Shown here in pieces: positions 1 to 7,936 of a stretch of 64,000 nucleotides of DNA (position 1 is its first letter; the number at the start of each line of letters is the position of its first letter). Source of the DNA: an uncultured Acidobacteriaceae bacterium (GTDB lineage: Bacteria; Acidobacteriota; Terriglobia; Terriglobales; Acidobacteriaceae). The notes below the pieces were generated by a model, which was given only the letters and a program-made list of their open reading frames with translations, was not told the origin of the DNA and made no database searches. A program made the translations under genes and the position numbers. The stretch covers positions 124,001 through 188,000 of the forward strand of contig CAIVDV010000009.1 in assembly GCA_903904755.1 (NCBI GenBank), given 5' to 3'.

Positions 1-1
1 C

Positions 2-313
2 GGCAAACTGCTGGCCGGCTCGCTGGCCCAGGTCCACTTCAAGGTCACTCCGGTGGGCTCGGTCTTTGTGGTCCCCGTGACAGCCCTTATCTTCCGGCAG
101 GAGGGCCTGCGGCTGGGCACCGCTGCCAACGGAGTCGCCCACCTGGTCCCGGTAACCATCGGCGAAGACGACGGGCGCACGGTGCAGATTATCAGCGGAT
201 TGACCGCTGCGGACCGCGTGATCGTGGACCCGCCCGACTCCCTCGTGGATGGCGAAAAGGTGCATATCCTCTCCCCGGATGAGGTTCGCGCGGCGGCTGG
301 AGGCAAGCAGTGA
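2..313 (+). CDS. RND efflux periplasmic adaptor (HlyD/MFP family), C-terminal part
   Basis: Only the last 103 or so residues lie in the window; the reading frame is open from the left edge. The visible part has the beta-barrel and membrane-proximal character of membrane fusion proteins: a VPVTAL segment, a valine-rich stretch reading VPVTIGEDDGRTVQI, and a closing GLTAADRVIVDPPDSLVDGEKV, matching the usual 'GL..GD.VV..g...l.dG..V' ending of RND adaptors. In the family it links the inner-membrane RND pump to the outer-membrane channel. Its stop overlaps the GTG start of the outer-membrane factor gene that follows, so the two are translationally coupled. The pump gene itself should lie upstream, outside the window. 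Substrate unknown. Confidence 0.85.
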   Translation, partial: GKLLAGSLAQVHFKVTPVGSVFVVPVTALIFRQEGLRLGTAANGVAHLVPVTIGEDDGRTVQIISGLTAADRVIVDPPDSLVDGEKVHILSPDEVRAAAGGKQ

Positions 314-1800
314 CGCACACGGCCACAAACCGGATTGTTGCCGCCGCCGCAATCTGCGCGCTGACCGCCCTGCTGGCAGCAGGATGCAAGCCAGTCGGCC
401 CGAACTACCAGCGCCCCGGCTACACCGCGCCCCCAACCTACAAGGAGGCCGGCGCAACGGCAGTCCTGGCGCCGCCTCCGGCACCCGAAGGCGGCTCTTG
501 GACCCCGGCTTCGCCCTCCGACGGAATGCTGCGGGGCAAGTGGTGGGAGGTCTACGGCGACCCCAGGCTGAACGAACTCGAAGAGCGCATCGACACCTAC
601 AACCAGAGCGTCCGTCAGGCGATGGAAATCTGGATGGCTGCTAACGAACAGGTAACCCAGGCTCGCAGCGCACTGCTGCCCACCTTGAGCGCAGGGCCCA
701 CGTTTTCGCACGAAAAGCTCTCAGACCATCGGCCCTTCAACTACGGAACCGGTGGCACATCCCAGTACAACGACCTGAACTTGACCGGGCAGGCAAGCTG
801 GGAACCGGATCTTTGGGGACGGGTGCGGCGCAGCGTGGAAGCCTCGCAGGCCGGGGCGCAGGCCTCTGCCGCAGACCTTGCAAATGTGCGGCTGAGCCTT
901 CAGTCGCTGATGGCCGAAAGCTATCTGCAACTGCGCGGCCTGGATCTCCAGCGTCACTTGCTGGACACCGCGATTGCCGACCTCACCCACCAGCTCGACC
1001 TCACCCGGAAGCGGCTCGCCGGCGGCGTTGCTACCGAGGCCGATGTGGCCCAGGCCCGCACCCAGCTGGAGCAGGTCAAGGCCCAGGCAATCGAAGTCGG
1101 CGTGGCTCGCGCGCAGTACGAGCACGTTGTCGGCTCCATCGCGGATATCAAGCTGCCCGGCTTCAGCCTCGCGCCGAATCCCCTCGACCTCAAGCTGCCG
1201 CAGATTCCGCTCGGTATCCCCTCCCAGTTGCTGCAGCGCCGGCCGGATATTGCCGCCGCCGAACGCCGTGCCGCAGTCGCCAACGCTCAAATTGGCATCA
1301 CCCAGGCCGCCTTCTACCCTTCTCTTTCGCTTGGCTCCGCCGGAGGATTTGAAAGTACGCATGGCGGCACCTGGCTGCAAGGGCCCAGCGCACTCTGGTC
1401 GCTTGGCGCGCAGGCCAGCGAACTGCTCTTTGACGCGGGACGCCGAAAAGCAGCCAACCGGCAGGCGCAGGATCTCTTTGAAGCGGCGGCCAGCGGATAC
1501 AAGGGCGTCGTCTTCCTGGCCTTCAGCGAGGTGGAAGACAAACTCTCTACCCTGCGCATCCTGGAAGAGGAAGAAAAGACCCAGCACCAGGCCGTCCTGA
1601 GCGCAAAGCACTCGCTCGATATCGCGAATACGCGCTATACAGGCGGCGTCACCAGCTACCTGGAAGTGCTGACCGCCGAAAACACCTACATCCAGACGCA
1701 GGTGACCGAATCCACCTTGAAGACGCGCCAGTTTGCAGCCAGCGTCGAGCTGATTCGCGCCCTCGGCGGCGGCTGGGACGCCGGCCAACTGCCGAAGTAG
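310..1800 (+). CDS. Efflux outer-membrane factor lipoprotein (NodT/OprM family)
   Basis: 496 residues, normal for the TolC-like outer-membrane factor family. A lipoprotein signal ends in the lipobox LLAAGC with the lipidated cysteine at residue 26, followed by the family hallmark GPNYQRP. Two long coiled, Ala/Gln-rich OEP repeats follow; the pattern RRPDIAAAERR and the late NTRYTGGVTSYLEVL are classic for this family. The protein would form the trimeric exit duct of the RND pump whose adaptor gene ends just upstream. The GTG start at 310 overlaps the adaptor stop (GTGA), which fixes the start. The function class is certain; the exported substrate cannot be told. Confidence 0.95.
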   Translation: MTHTATNRIVAAAAICALTALLAAGCKPVGPNYQRPGYTAPPTYKEAGATAVLAPPPAPEGGSWTPASPSDGMLRGKWWEVYGDPRLNELEERIDTYNQSVRQAMEIWMAANEQVTQARSALLPTLSAGPTFSHEKLSDHRPFNYGTGGTSQYNDLNLTGQASWEPDLWGRVRRSVEASQAGAQASAADLANVRLSLQSLMAESYLQLRGLDLQRHLLDTAIADLTHQLDLTRKRLAGGVATEADVAQARTQLEQVKAQAIEVGVARAQYEHVVGSIADIKLPGFSLAPNPLDLKLPQIPLGIPSQLLQRRPDIAAAERRAAVANAQIGITQAAFYPSLSLGSAGGFESTHGGTWLQGPSALWSLGAQASELLFDAGRRKAANRQAQDLFEAAASGYKGVVFLAFSEVEDKLSTLRILEEEEKTQHQAVLSAKHSLDIANTRYTGGVTSYLEVLTAENTYIQTQVTESTLKTRQFAASVELIRALGGGWDAGQLPK

Positions 1801-1815
1801 ACAGGGAAAGCCGCC

Positions 1816-2541
1816 CTACCCCACCCAGGCCCCCACCGTCACCATCCGCACGTTCGCCACCCGCGCCGCCAAAATCCGCCCCACCGCGCCCACACTCGCC
1901 CCCCGCTCCGCCTCCGGCATCCTGTGGCTCCCGTCATGCAGCACCAGGTTCGTAGCCCGCCCCGCCCGCCGATTCTTTCCAATCTTCTTCAGCAGCGCTG
2001 CCGCCACCGGCTCCGCCTCGGTCGCGTCCCAGTCCGCCGTCATCGCATTCCACAGCACCACTTCCATCCCCAGCCCGCGCGCAATCGGCCCGGTCCACGG
2101 GCTGCGCCCCCCAAATGGCGGCCGGAACAGCCGCACCGGCGCGCCAGTAATCCCTTCTATCTCCCGCTTCGTTCGCGCTAGCTCCTCCCGCGTCCGCCCC
2201 GGCCCCGTACGCGCCAGGTTGGGATGCGTCCACGTGTGGTTGCCCAGCACATGACCCGCCGCCTGCATCTCCCGTACCAGTGCCTTGTTCTGCGCCGCAA
2301 ACTGCCCAATCAGGAAGAACGTCGCCTTCACCTCATACCGCGCCAGCACTTCCAGCAGCTTCGGCGTCCACTTCGGGTTCGGCCCGTCGTCAAAGGTCAG
2401 CGCCAGCTCGCTCGGCAACCCCGGAGCCGTCAGCGTACGCCCAAAAATCTGCGACCCAGGCCACATCCCGGCATACGCATATCCGCCCACGGCCAATCCT
2501 GCCGCTAAGCCCGATTCTGCAACCTTTGCCCACATTTCCAT
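1816..2541 (-). CDS. Polysaccharide deacetylase family protein (NodB homology domain)
   Basis: 241 residues from ATG at 2541. A hydrophobic N-terminal segment (residues 12-27) suggests a signal anchor. The NodB motifs are clear: TFDDGP at 49-54 (catalytic Asp plus metal Asp), the metal-binding His pair in NHTWTH, RPPFGG, and a terminal VLHDGS. The family removes N- or O-acetyl groups from peptidoglycan or other envelope polysaccharides. The reading frame stays open far upstream through the antisense of panB, but only the part from 2541 (or 2574) resembles the family; an in-frame ATG at 2574 would add 11 residues. Divergent from panB. Substrate not predictable. Confidence 0.9.
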   Translation of the reverse strand: MEMWAKVAESGLAAGLAVGGYAYAGMWPGSQIFGRTLTAPGLPSELALTFDDGPNPKWTPKLLEVLARYEVKATFFLIGQFAAQNKALVREMQAAGHVLGNHTWTHPNLARTGPGRTREELARTKREIEGITGAPVRLFRPPFGGRSPWTGPIARGLGMEVVLWNAMTADWDATEAEPVAAALLKKIGKNRRAGRATNLVLHDGSHRMPEAERGASVGAVGRILAARVANVRMVTVGAWVG

Positions 2542-2661
2542 CGTGCCCAACTCTCTTGTCCCATCCTCTGGCATCCTGCATTGCTTCCGCAACCCACCCG
2601 GCGTAGACTCAACTTGTTTCGGACCGCATCCTGAGTGAACGGAGCGGCACTGGAGAATAGC

Positions 2662-3585
2662 ATGAGTGTTACCAACCCTGACGGCGTCTTCCCCGGCGAC
2701 TCCCCTTCCCAAAGCCGCCCCGCTGCAGCCCCCACCCGCCGCCTCACCACCAAGGTCACCATGCCCGCGCTCCAGGAAATGAAGCGCCAGGGCAAGCCCA
2801 TCACCGCGCTCACCGCATACGACTACGCCACCAGCCGCCTCGTTGACGAGGCCGGCATCGACCTCCTTCTCGTCGGCGACTCCCTCGCCATGGTTGTCCT
2901 CGGCCTCGACAACACCCTCGCCGTCACCGTCGACGAAATGCTCCACCACACCCGCGCCGTCCGTCGCGCCGTCCGCCGTTCCCTCGTCGTCGCCGACATG
3001 CCCTTCGGCAGCTACCACGGCAGCATCCCCGCCGCCGTCGCAAACGCCGTCCGCTTCGTCAAGGAAGCCGGCGCTGAAGCCGTCAAAATCGAAGGCCCCC
3101 GCGCCGAGCTCGTCCGCGCCCTCGTCGATGCGGAAATACCCGTCGTCGGCCACCTCGGCCTCACCCCTCAAAGCGTCCATCGCATGGGCGGCTACCGCGT
3201 CCAGGCCCGCTCTGAGGAGGCTGCCCTTCAGCTCCGCGCAGACGCCGACGCTCTTGCTGAAGCCGGCGCCGGGCTCATTGTCCTTGAAGGCGTCCCCCGC
3301 GAAGTCGCCGCCGCCATCACCGCCGACCTGCCCATCCCCACCATCGGCATCGGCGCCGGCCCAGACTGCGACGGACAAATCCTCGTCCTCCACGACATGC
3401 TCAACCTCACCTTCGCGCCCCACGCCAAGTTCGTCCGCGAATACGCTGACCTGAGTACCATCATCCGCGGCGCGCTCGACCAGTATCGCGACGACGTTGA
3501 GCAGCACCGCTTCCCCTCCGACGCGGAAAGCTACCACCTGCCCAAAGCCCTCCGCGATCAGGAACCCGCACACAAGAAAGCCTGA
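2662..3585 (+). CDS. panB: 3-methyl-2-oxobutanoate hydroxymethyltransferase
   Basis: First committed enzyme of pantothenate synthesis: transfers a hydroxymethyl group from 5,10-methylene-THF to alpha-ketoisovalerate, giving ketopantoate. A TIM-barrel protein with recognisable blocks: ITALTAYDYATSRLVDEAG, LLVGDSLAMVVLG, VADMPFGSY, AVKIEGP, GHLGLTPQSVHRMGGYRVQ and TIGIGAGPDCDGQILVLHD. Metal-binding Asp residues lie in the VGDS and VADMPF motifs. I start at ATG 2662, preceded by GGAG six bases away, giving 307 residues; an in-frame GTG at 2635 lacks such a site. The N-terminal 25 residues are a low-complexity Pro/Ala extension. panC follows after 8 bases, so this is a panBC operon. Confidence 0.97.
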   Translation: MSVTNPDGVFPGDSPSQSRPAAAPTRRLTTKVTMPALQEMKRQGKPITALTAYDYATSRLVDEAGIDLLLVGDSLAMVVLGLDNTLAVTVDEMLHHTRAVRRAVRRSLVVADMPFGSYHGSIPAAVANAVRFVKEAGAEAVKIEGPRAELVRALVDAEIPVVGHLGLTPQSVHRMGGYRVQARSEEAALQLRADADALAEAGAGLIVLEGVPREVAAAITADLPIPTIGIGAGPDCDGQILVLHDMLNLTFAPHAKFVREYADLSTIIRGALDQYRDDVEQHRFPSDAESYHLPKALRDQEPAHKKA

Positions 3586-3593
3586 GACCCCGA

Positions 3594-4436
3594 ATGAGAC
3601 TCATTGAAACCATCGCGGAGCTGCGTGACTGGTCCCGCCTCTCCCGCGCCTGGGGCCGGTGTGTTGGCCTTGTCCCCACCATGGGCGCGCTCCACGCCGG
3701 GCACATCGCCCTCGTCCAGGCCGCCCGTGCCCGCTGCCAGGCCGTCGCCGTCAGCATCTTCGTCAACCCCACCCAGTTCGGCCCCAACGAGGACTTCTCC
3801 CGCTACCCCCGCACCTTCGCCGCAGACTGCGCCATGCTCGAAGCCGAGGGCGTCGATGTCGTCTTCGCACCCTCCGTCGAGGAAATGTACAACCCCGGCG
3901 CATCCACCTTCGTTGAGGTCGATGGCCTCTCCTCCCGCCTGGACGGCCTCTCCCGCCCCGGCCATTTCCGCGGCGTTGCCACCGTCGTCGCCAAGCTCTT
4001 CCTCGCCGCCGAGCCCGATCACGCCTTCTTCGGCCAAAAAGACGCAGCCCAGGTCGCCGTCCTCCGCCGCATGACCCGCGACCTCGCCCTCCCGCTCGAA
4101 CTCGTCGTCTGCCCCATCGTCCGCGAGCCCGACGGCCTGGCCCTCAGCTCCCGCAACCGCTATCTCTCCCCGCCAGAGCGCGCACAGGCCCTCGTCCTCC
4201 ACCGCGCCCTCACCGCCGTCGCGATTGAATTCCACGCCGGCAACACGCGAGCCGACAGCCTCAAATCCCTCGCCGCAGCCATCTTCGCCGTCGAGCCCGA
4301 TGTCAAAATCGACTACATCGAGGCCGTCGACTGGGAGACGCTCCTGCCCGTCCAAACCGCCATCCCCGGCACCCTCATCGCCGTCGCCGCCTGGGTCGGC
4401 ACCACCCGCCTCATCGACAACCTCATCCTCAGCTAG
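3594..4436 (+). CDS. panC: Pantothenate synthetase (pantoate--beta-alanine ligase)
   Basis: 280 residues, the usual length. Joins pantoate and beta-alanine with ATP to give pantothenate. Nucleotidyltransferase landmarks: VPTMGALHAGHIALV (HIGH-like motif), SIFVNPTQFGPNEDF, FHR-type segment PGHFRGVATVVAKLF, FFGQKDAAQ, PIVREPDGLALSSRNRYLS (KMSKS-like loop). Eight bases after panB and on the same strand, so probably one transcript; a strong terminator follows within 20 bases. panD is not in the window. CoA synthesis is represented again by coaE at 21.5 kb. Confidence 0.98.
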   Translation: MRLIETIAELRDWSRLSRAWGRCVGLVPTMGALHAGHIALVQAARARCQAVAVSIFVNPTQFGPNEDFSRYPRTFAADCAMLEAEGVDVVFAPSVEEMYNPGASTFVEVDGLSSRLDGLSRPGHFRGVATVVAKLFLAAEPDHAFFGQKDAAQVAVLRRMTRDLALPLELVVCPIVREPDGLALSSRNRYLSPPERAQALVLHRALTAVAIEFHAGNTRADSLKSLAAAIFAVEPDVKIDYIEAVDWETLLPVQTAIPGTLIAVAAWVGTTRLIDNLILS

Positions 4437-4453
4437 CCCTTCCGGGCAAGCAA

Positions 4454-4485
4454 AAAGGGCGTCCCCATCGGAACGCCCTTTCTCG
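4454..4485. terminator. Bidirectional rho-independent terminator between panC and cytochrome gene
   Basis: Nine-base inverted repeat AAAGGGCGT / ACGCCCTTT (4454-4462 and 4473-4481) with a 10-base loop. It is followed by a T-rich tract on the plus strand and, read backwards, by a T tract on the minus strand. It sits between two convergent genes. Confidence 0.85.
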
Positions 4486-4496
4486 TTTTCCAGCAC

Positions 4497-5042
4497 CTAC
4501 TTGCCCTTCGGCGCTGCCCCACCGGGTGGCGGCGGCGGCGGACCATCCTTGTCTGGTGCCGGCACAAACGGCTCCGGTCCCAGGTGTCCGCGGTGGCAGG
4601 TGCCGCACGTAACAGGCGCACCCGAGTTGTCGATCTTGGAGATATAGTTCACATTAATCTCCTCCACCATCTTCACCATCTCCCGCGCCGTCTGCTTCTC
4701 CGGCTTGGAGTCATCGGCAAAGTTCAGGATCGGCCGCCCGTCCGGACGCTTCCGCGTCGGGTCCACCGCGTGACAAGTCTTGCAACCCGAGCCCAATTCC
4801 CCTTCCCACTTCTCCATAATGTCGTGCACCTGCTCGCCAGTCAGATCCTTTGGCAGCACCTTCAGGTTGGTTGGCGCGTCAAAATGCCGGGGCGGGGGAG
4901 CTCCACCAGCAGCGCCCTGCGGCGGCGGCCCACCGGCAGGTGCCTGGCCAGCGGCATGGACATGGGTTTGACTCATGAGCAGTACCGTTCCGGCAGCCAG
5001 TACAACTGCGGCAAGGGTCACAGGGATTCGATTGATTTTCAT
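4497..5042 (-). CDS. Secreted di-haem c-type cytochrome, reaction-centre cytochrome-like
   Basis: 181 residues. An N-terminal hydrophobic segment (residues 6-24) is a signal peptide or anchor, then comes a Pro/Gly/Ala-rich linker to about residue 52. Two CXXCH haem sites are present: GCKTCH (Cys87, Cys90, His91) and TCGTCH (Cys146, Cys149, His150). The layout with LPKDLT..QV...M and a final TCHRGH is like the short 'photosynthetic reaction centre cytochrome c subunit' homologues common in non-phototrophic Acidobacteria. It acts in the periplasm as an electron carrier; partner unknown. The C-terminus is proline-rich. ATG 5042 is chosen because AAAGGAC precedes it and the signal peptide starts there. 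Confidence 0.85.
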   Translation of the reverse strand: MKINRIPVTLAAVVLAAGTVLLMSQTHVHAAGQAPAGGPPPQGAAGGAPPPRHFDAPTNLKVLPKDLTGEQVHDIMEKWEGELGSGCKTCHAVDPTRKRPDGRPILNFADDSKPEKQTAREMVKMVEEINVNYISKIDNSGAPVTCGTCHRGHLGPEPFVPAPDKDGPPPPPPGGAAPKGK

Positions 5043-5133
5043 AGGGCAAAAGTCCTTTTGGGAAGGTTTGTTTCCAATATAGACGACGCCACTTTCCAGA
5101 AAGTTGACGGCCATCTTCAGAATGAAGCATTCG

Positions 5134-5787
5134 TCATCCCCGGCTCACACAAGCGTTGCCCGCCAGCCAGAATCGCAGCGGCAGCTCCGCCGCATGCCGT
5201 ATCCCAATCCGCCGTCCCACCGCAATTTCGCCCGGCCTGAAACCATCCTCCACCAGCCGCAGCTCGCCATCCCCGGCCACCAGGTCCAGCCCGTTATGGC
5301 GCCCACGGTCAATCCCCAGCGCCCCGCACAGCTTTCCCGGCCCTGAGGCAAGCGCCGATGCCCTGGCTCCCGGCCCCAGCCCGCGATTCCGCGCCATCGC
5401 GTCCAACCCCGCCACCGGCTCCAGCGCCCGCACGAGCACGCACCCCGCCAGCCCTTCCGGCTCGCAGGTCACATTCGCGCAGTAGTGCATCCCGTAGATG
5501 AAGTACACATACGCGCACCCGGCCGGTCCAAACATCACCCGGTTTCGCTCCGTCACCCCGCGAAAGCTGTGCGCCGCCGCGTCGGGCGTTGCCGTAATAT
5601 GCGGCCCCAGGTAGGCCTCCACTTCCACAATCCGCCCTGCAAGCCACCCCTCGGCCGTCCGCCGCGCCAGCAGCTTGCCCAGCAACGCCGGCGACGCCAC
5701 TTCAGGCGGCTGCAGCAGCATCTCGCGCCCCACCGCCCGCCAATCCTCCGGCAGTTGCGGCAGGGCGGCCTCGCCTCGCTCCGTCAT
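5134..5787 (-). CDS. 3-methyladenine DNA glycosylase (AAG/MPG family)
   Basis: 217 residues, typical of the bacterial alkyladenine glycosylase family, which flips out and excises alkylated purines and hypoxanthine. Motifs seen: ALLGKLLARR, GRIVEVEAYLG with the catalytic Glu, DAAAHSFRGVTERN (intercalating region), FGPAGCAYVYFIYGMHYC, and GPGKLCGALGID. It starts four bases after the peroxiredoxin stop on the same strand, so the two probably form an operon coping with oxidative and alkylation damage. No unusual residues seen. Confidence 0.94.
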   Translation of the reverse strand: MTERGEAALPQLPEDWRAVGREMLLQPPEVASPALLGKLLARRTAEGWLAGRIVEVEAYLGPHITATPDAAAHSFRGVTERNRVMFGPAGCAYVYFIYGMHYCANVTCEPEGLAGCVLVRALEPVAGLDAMARNRGLGPGARASALASGPGKLCGALGIDRGRHNGLDLVAGDGELRLVEDGFRPGEIAVGRRIGIRHAAELPLRFWLAGNACVSRG

Positions 5788-5791
5788 CCGG

Positions 5792-6250
5792 CTACTTGGC
5801 GGTCAGCGCCGCCAGCACTTCCTCGGCATGCCCTTCCGGCTTCACATTCGGGAATATCTTCACCAGCGTCTGGTCCCCGCCAATCACGAATGTCGTCCGC
5901 GCAATCCCCCACACTTTCTTCCCATACATGTTCTTTTCCTTCATCACCCCAAACTGTTGGCAAACCTTTTCGTCTACATCTGCAAGCAGCGCATACGGCA
6001 GGCTGTACTTGTCCTTGAACTTCCGCTGCGCTTTTACCGTGTCGCGGCTGATGCCCAGCACTACAATCCCGGCAGCCTGCAGCTTCTCAAAGCTGTCCCG
6101 GAATCCGCAGGCTTCTATCGTGCAGCCCGGCGTATCCGCCTTGGGGTAAAAAAACAGCACCACCGGCTTGCCCGCAAAGTCCGTCAGGCTTACGGTCTGG
6201 TCAGTGTCATCCTGGAGAGTGAAGTTGGCTACTTTTTCGTTCAGTTCCAT
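5792..6250 (-). CDS. bcp: Thioredoxin-dependent peroxiredoxin, BCP/PrxQ type
   Basis: 152 residues, the standard BCP length. Reduces hydroperoxides in the cytoplasm. The active-site segment YPKADTPGCTIEACGF contains the peroxidatic Cys43 and a second Cys48 five residues on, the PrxQ disulphide pattern. The rest (GISRDTVKAQRKFKDKY, LADVDEKV, RTTFVI) is canonical. I start at ATG 6250 (AAGGA eight bases upstream); the frame continues 24 residues further upstream without a family match. Probably cotranscribed with the glycosylase gene that follows. Confidence 0.95.
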   Translation of the reverse strand: MELNEKVANFTLQDDTDQTVSLTDFAGKPVVLFFYPKADTPGCTIEACGFRDSFEKLQAAGIVVLGISRDTVKAQRKFKDKYSLPYALLADVDEKVCQQFGVMKEKNMYGKKVWGIARTTFVIGGDQTLVKIFPNVKPEGHAEEVLAALTAK

Positions 6251-6356
6251 TCGGGAATCCTTGTCTCGTTGCCGTAGGGTGATAGAGGAGAACTTTCGCG
6301 CGCAGGCCATTTGCCGGCGCACCGTTCTTCTGGATTATCCCCAAGGAGACCCAGCC

Positions 6357-7874
6357 ATGTCACCGCGCCGAGACCGATATGTTTTTGCCGCATGCACTGC
6401 GGCCATCGGCCTGCTCGCGCTCGCCTGCGCCGCCCCGCTGCTCGCCTCTCCCCTTCCGGCCCAATACCCTGGCCGCACCGACAAGGCCGCCGCCAAAGCT
6501 CCCGTCCTCCGCTCCATCGCCGTCCTGGAGTGGACCGGAGACCCCGGCAAGCCCTCCGCCAGCCGCCTCATCCCCGTTGCAGTCTTCGACGGCAACCAGC
6601 TCAACGACGGCAACATCTACCTCAACCGCCCCCAGCCCCTCGCCCTCGACTCCGGCACCGAGTACGAACTGCAGCAGAAGGGCACCCCCATCGGCCGCTT
6701 CGACCTCGTCCAGGCAGGCGAGCAGGATGGCACCTGGCGCGGTTACGGCGCCTGGAAACCCCTCAATGCCGCCGCCCAGGCCGCCGCAAAAGCCGCCGTC
6801 AACACCAGTTCCCTCTACGCCTCCGCGCCCGTAGCCGACGACGACCACCCCGTACTACACCGCAAGCACCCCAAGGGTACCGACAGCGACGAAACCCCTG
6901 CCGCACCAAAATCTGACCCCGCCGCCGACTCCTCCGCAGACCCCGACCGCCCCAGCCTGCACAAGAAAAATGCCGACCCCACCTCAGCCTCCGGCGATGG
7001 CTCCGGCTCAGTGGACCCCGAGCGGCCTACCCTGCACCGCAAGACCACCATCTCCGACCCTGCAGCCGACTCCGGCACCTCCACCGCTGCCCCGGATCCC
7101 GACCGCCCCACCCTCCATCGCACTCACAAGTCCACCGCAGACGAAGCCGGCATGGCAGAAACCTCCCTCGCCACACCCGACCCTGACCGTCCCCGCCTCA
7201 AGCGCGGGAAGCCCGCTGGCCTCGATTCCGCTGAGGCACCCAAGCTCGACGGCCTCCCGGCCACACTTCAGCAGGCCGTTGCCGTCAGTGACGCCGCCAC
7301 CCATCCCGACCACCCCTGGCGCTACAGTTGGGCCGACCCCGCCGACGAAGACAAAATGCGCTCGTCTCTCCTCGACATTGCCCGCCACGAACTCGGTCTC
7401 GACCCGCCGGCAGCCCCTGCCAAACCCGCCCGGCCGGCCCGCAACACTGCCGCGCACCGCAAGCCCGCACCCACTCCCCCCGCTCCCGATCCCGTTGAGC
7501 TGGCCGACGTTCGCTTTCAGGTCTTTGAGTTGGCCTTCGGTTCCCCGGCAACCATGGTGCTCGCCGCAGCCACCCCGGCCGACCGCGACGCTCCCGCTGA
7601 CCCAGCCGCTGCCCCCGCCCCGCGCAAGCACATCACCCTCATCGCACAGCCCGACCTCTACGGCGGCATCCTGGTTATCCACAAGAACCTCACCGACGAG
7701 CGCCACCTCGACCAGACCCCCCAGATGCGACTCGTCGATGCTGTCGATGCCATGGGCGACAACCGCGCCGAGCTCCTCTTCGAACTCCGCAGCGACGGCC
7801 AGCGCCAGTTCGCCCTCTACCGCGTAACCCGCGGCAAGGCCGAGCAAATCTTCACCACCGTCGCCATCCCCTGA
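6357..7874 (+). CDS. Secreted hypothetical protein with DPDRPxLHRK repeats
   Basis: 505 residues from ATG 6357, preceded by AAGGAGA seven bases away. A signal peptide with hydrophobic core (about residues 9-29) is followed by a domain (about 45-150) with the pattern LEWTGDPGKPSASRLIPVAV. Residues about 160-290 are a low-complexity acidic/Pro/Ala stretch containing about five degenerate units of the form D-P-D/E-R-P-x-L-H/K-R/K-K. The C-terminal third (about 315-505) is a second conserved-looking domain rich in Arg/Asp with VDAVDAMGDNRAELLFELRS near the end. I do not recognise a named family; similar proteins are, as I recall, found in Acidobacteria. Likely periplasmic or surface exposed. Convergent with hemL. 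Confidence 0.8.
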   Translation: MSPRRDRYVFAACTAAIGLLALACAAPLLASPLPAQYPGRTDKAAAKAPVLRSIAVLEWTGDPGKPSASRLIPVAVFDGNQLNDGNIYLNRPQPLALDSGTEYELQQKGTPIGRFDLVQAGEQDGTWRGYGAWKPLNAAAQAAAKAAVNTSSLYASAPVADDDHPVLHRKHPKGTDSDETPAAPKSDPAADSSADPDRPSLHKKNADPTSASGDGSGSVDPERPTLHRKTTISDPAADSGTSTAAPDPDRPTLHRTHKSTADEAGMAETSLATPDPDRPRLKRGKPAGLDSAEAPKLDGLPATLQQAVAVSDAATHPDHPWRYSWADPADEDKMRSSLLDIARHELGLDPPAAPAKPARPARNTAAHRKPAPTPPAPDPVELADVRFQVFELAFGSPATMVLAAATPADRDAPADPAAAPAPRKHITLIAQPDLYGGILVIHKNLTDERHLDQTPQMRLVDAVDAMGDNRAELLFELRSDGQRQFALYRVTRGKAEQIFTTVAIP

Positions 7875-7884
7875 CTCCGCACCG

Positions 7885-7933
7885 AAAAACCAGCAGCGCT
7901 GTGGGCGGCCATCTTCTGGCGCACCCACAGCGC
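7885..7933 (-). terminator. Rho-independent terminator of hemL
   Basis: Perfect 10-base stem GCGCTGTGGG / CCCACAGCGC (7896-7905 with 7924-7933) with an 18-base loop. On the minus strand it is followed by a run of five T (A run at 7885-7889), three bases beyond the hemL stop. It may also slow transcription arriving from the plus-strand gene. Confidence 0.75.
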
Positions 7934-7936
7934 GGC

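Noticed and set aside
2542-3573. Long upstream extension of the deacetylase frame through panB
   Set aside because: The extension is antisense to panB and composed of Ala/Asp/Gly/Val runs typical of shadows; only the part from about 2541 matches the family.
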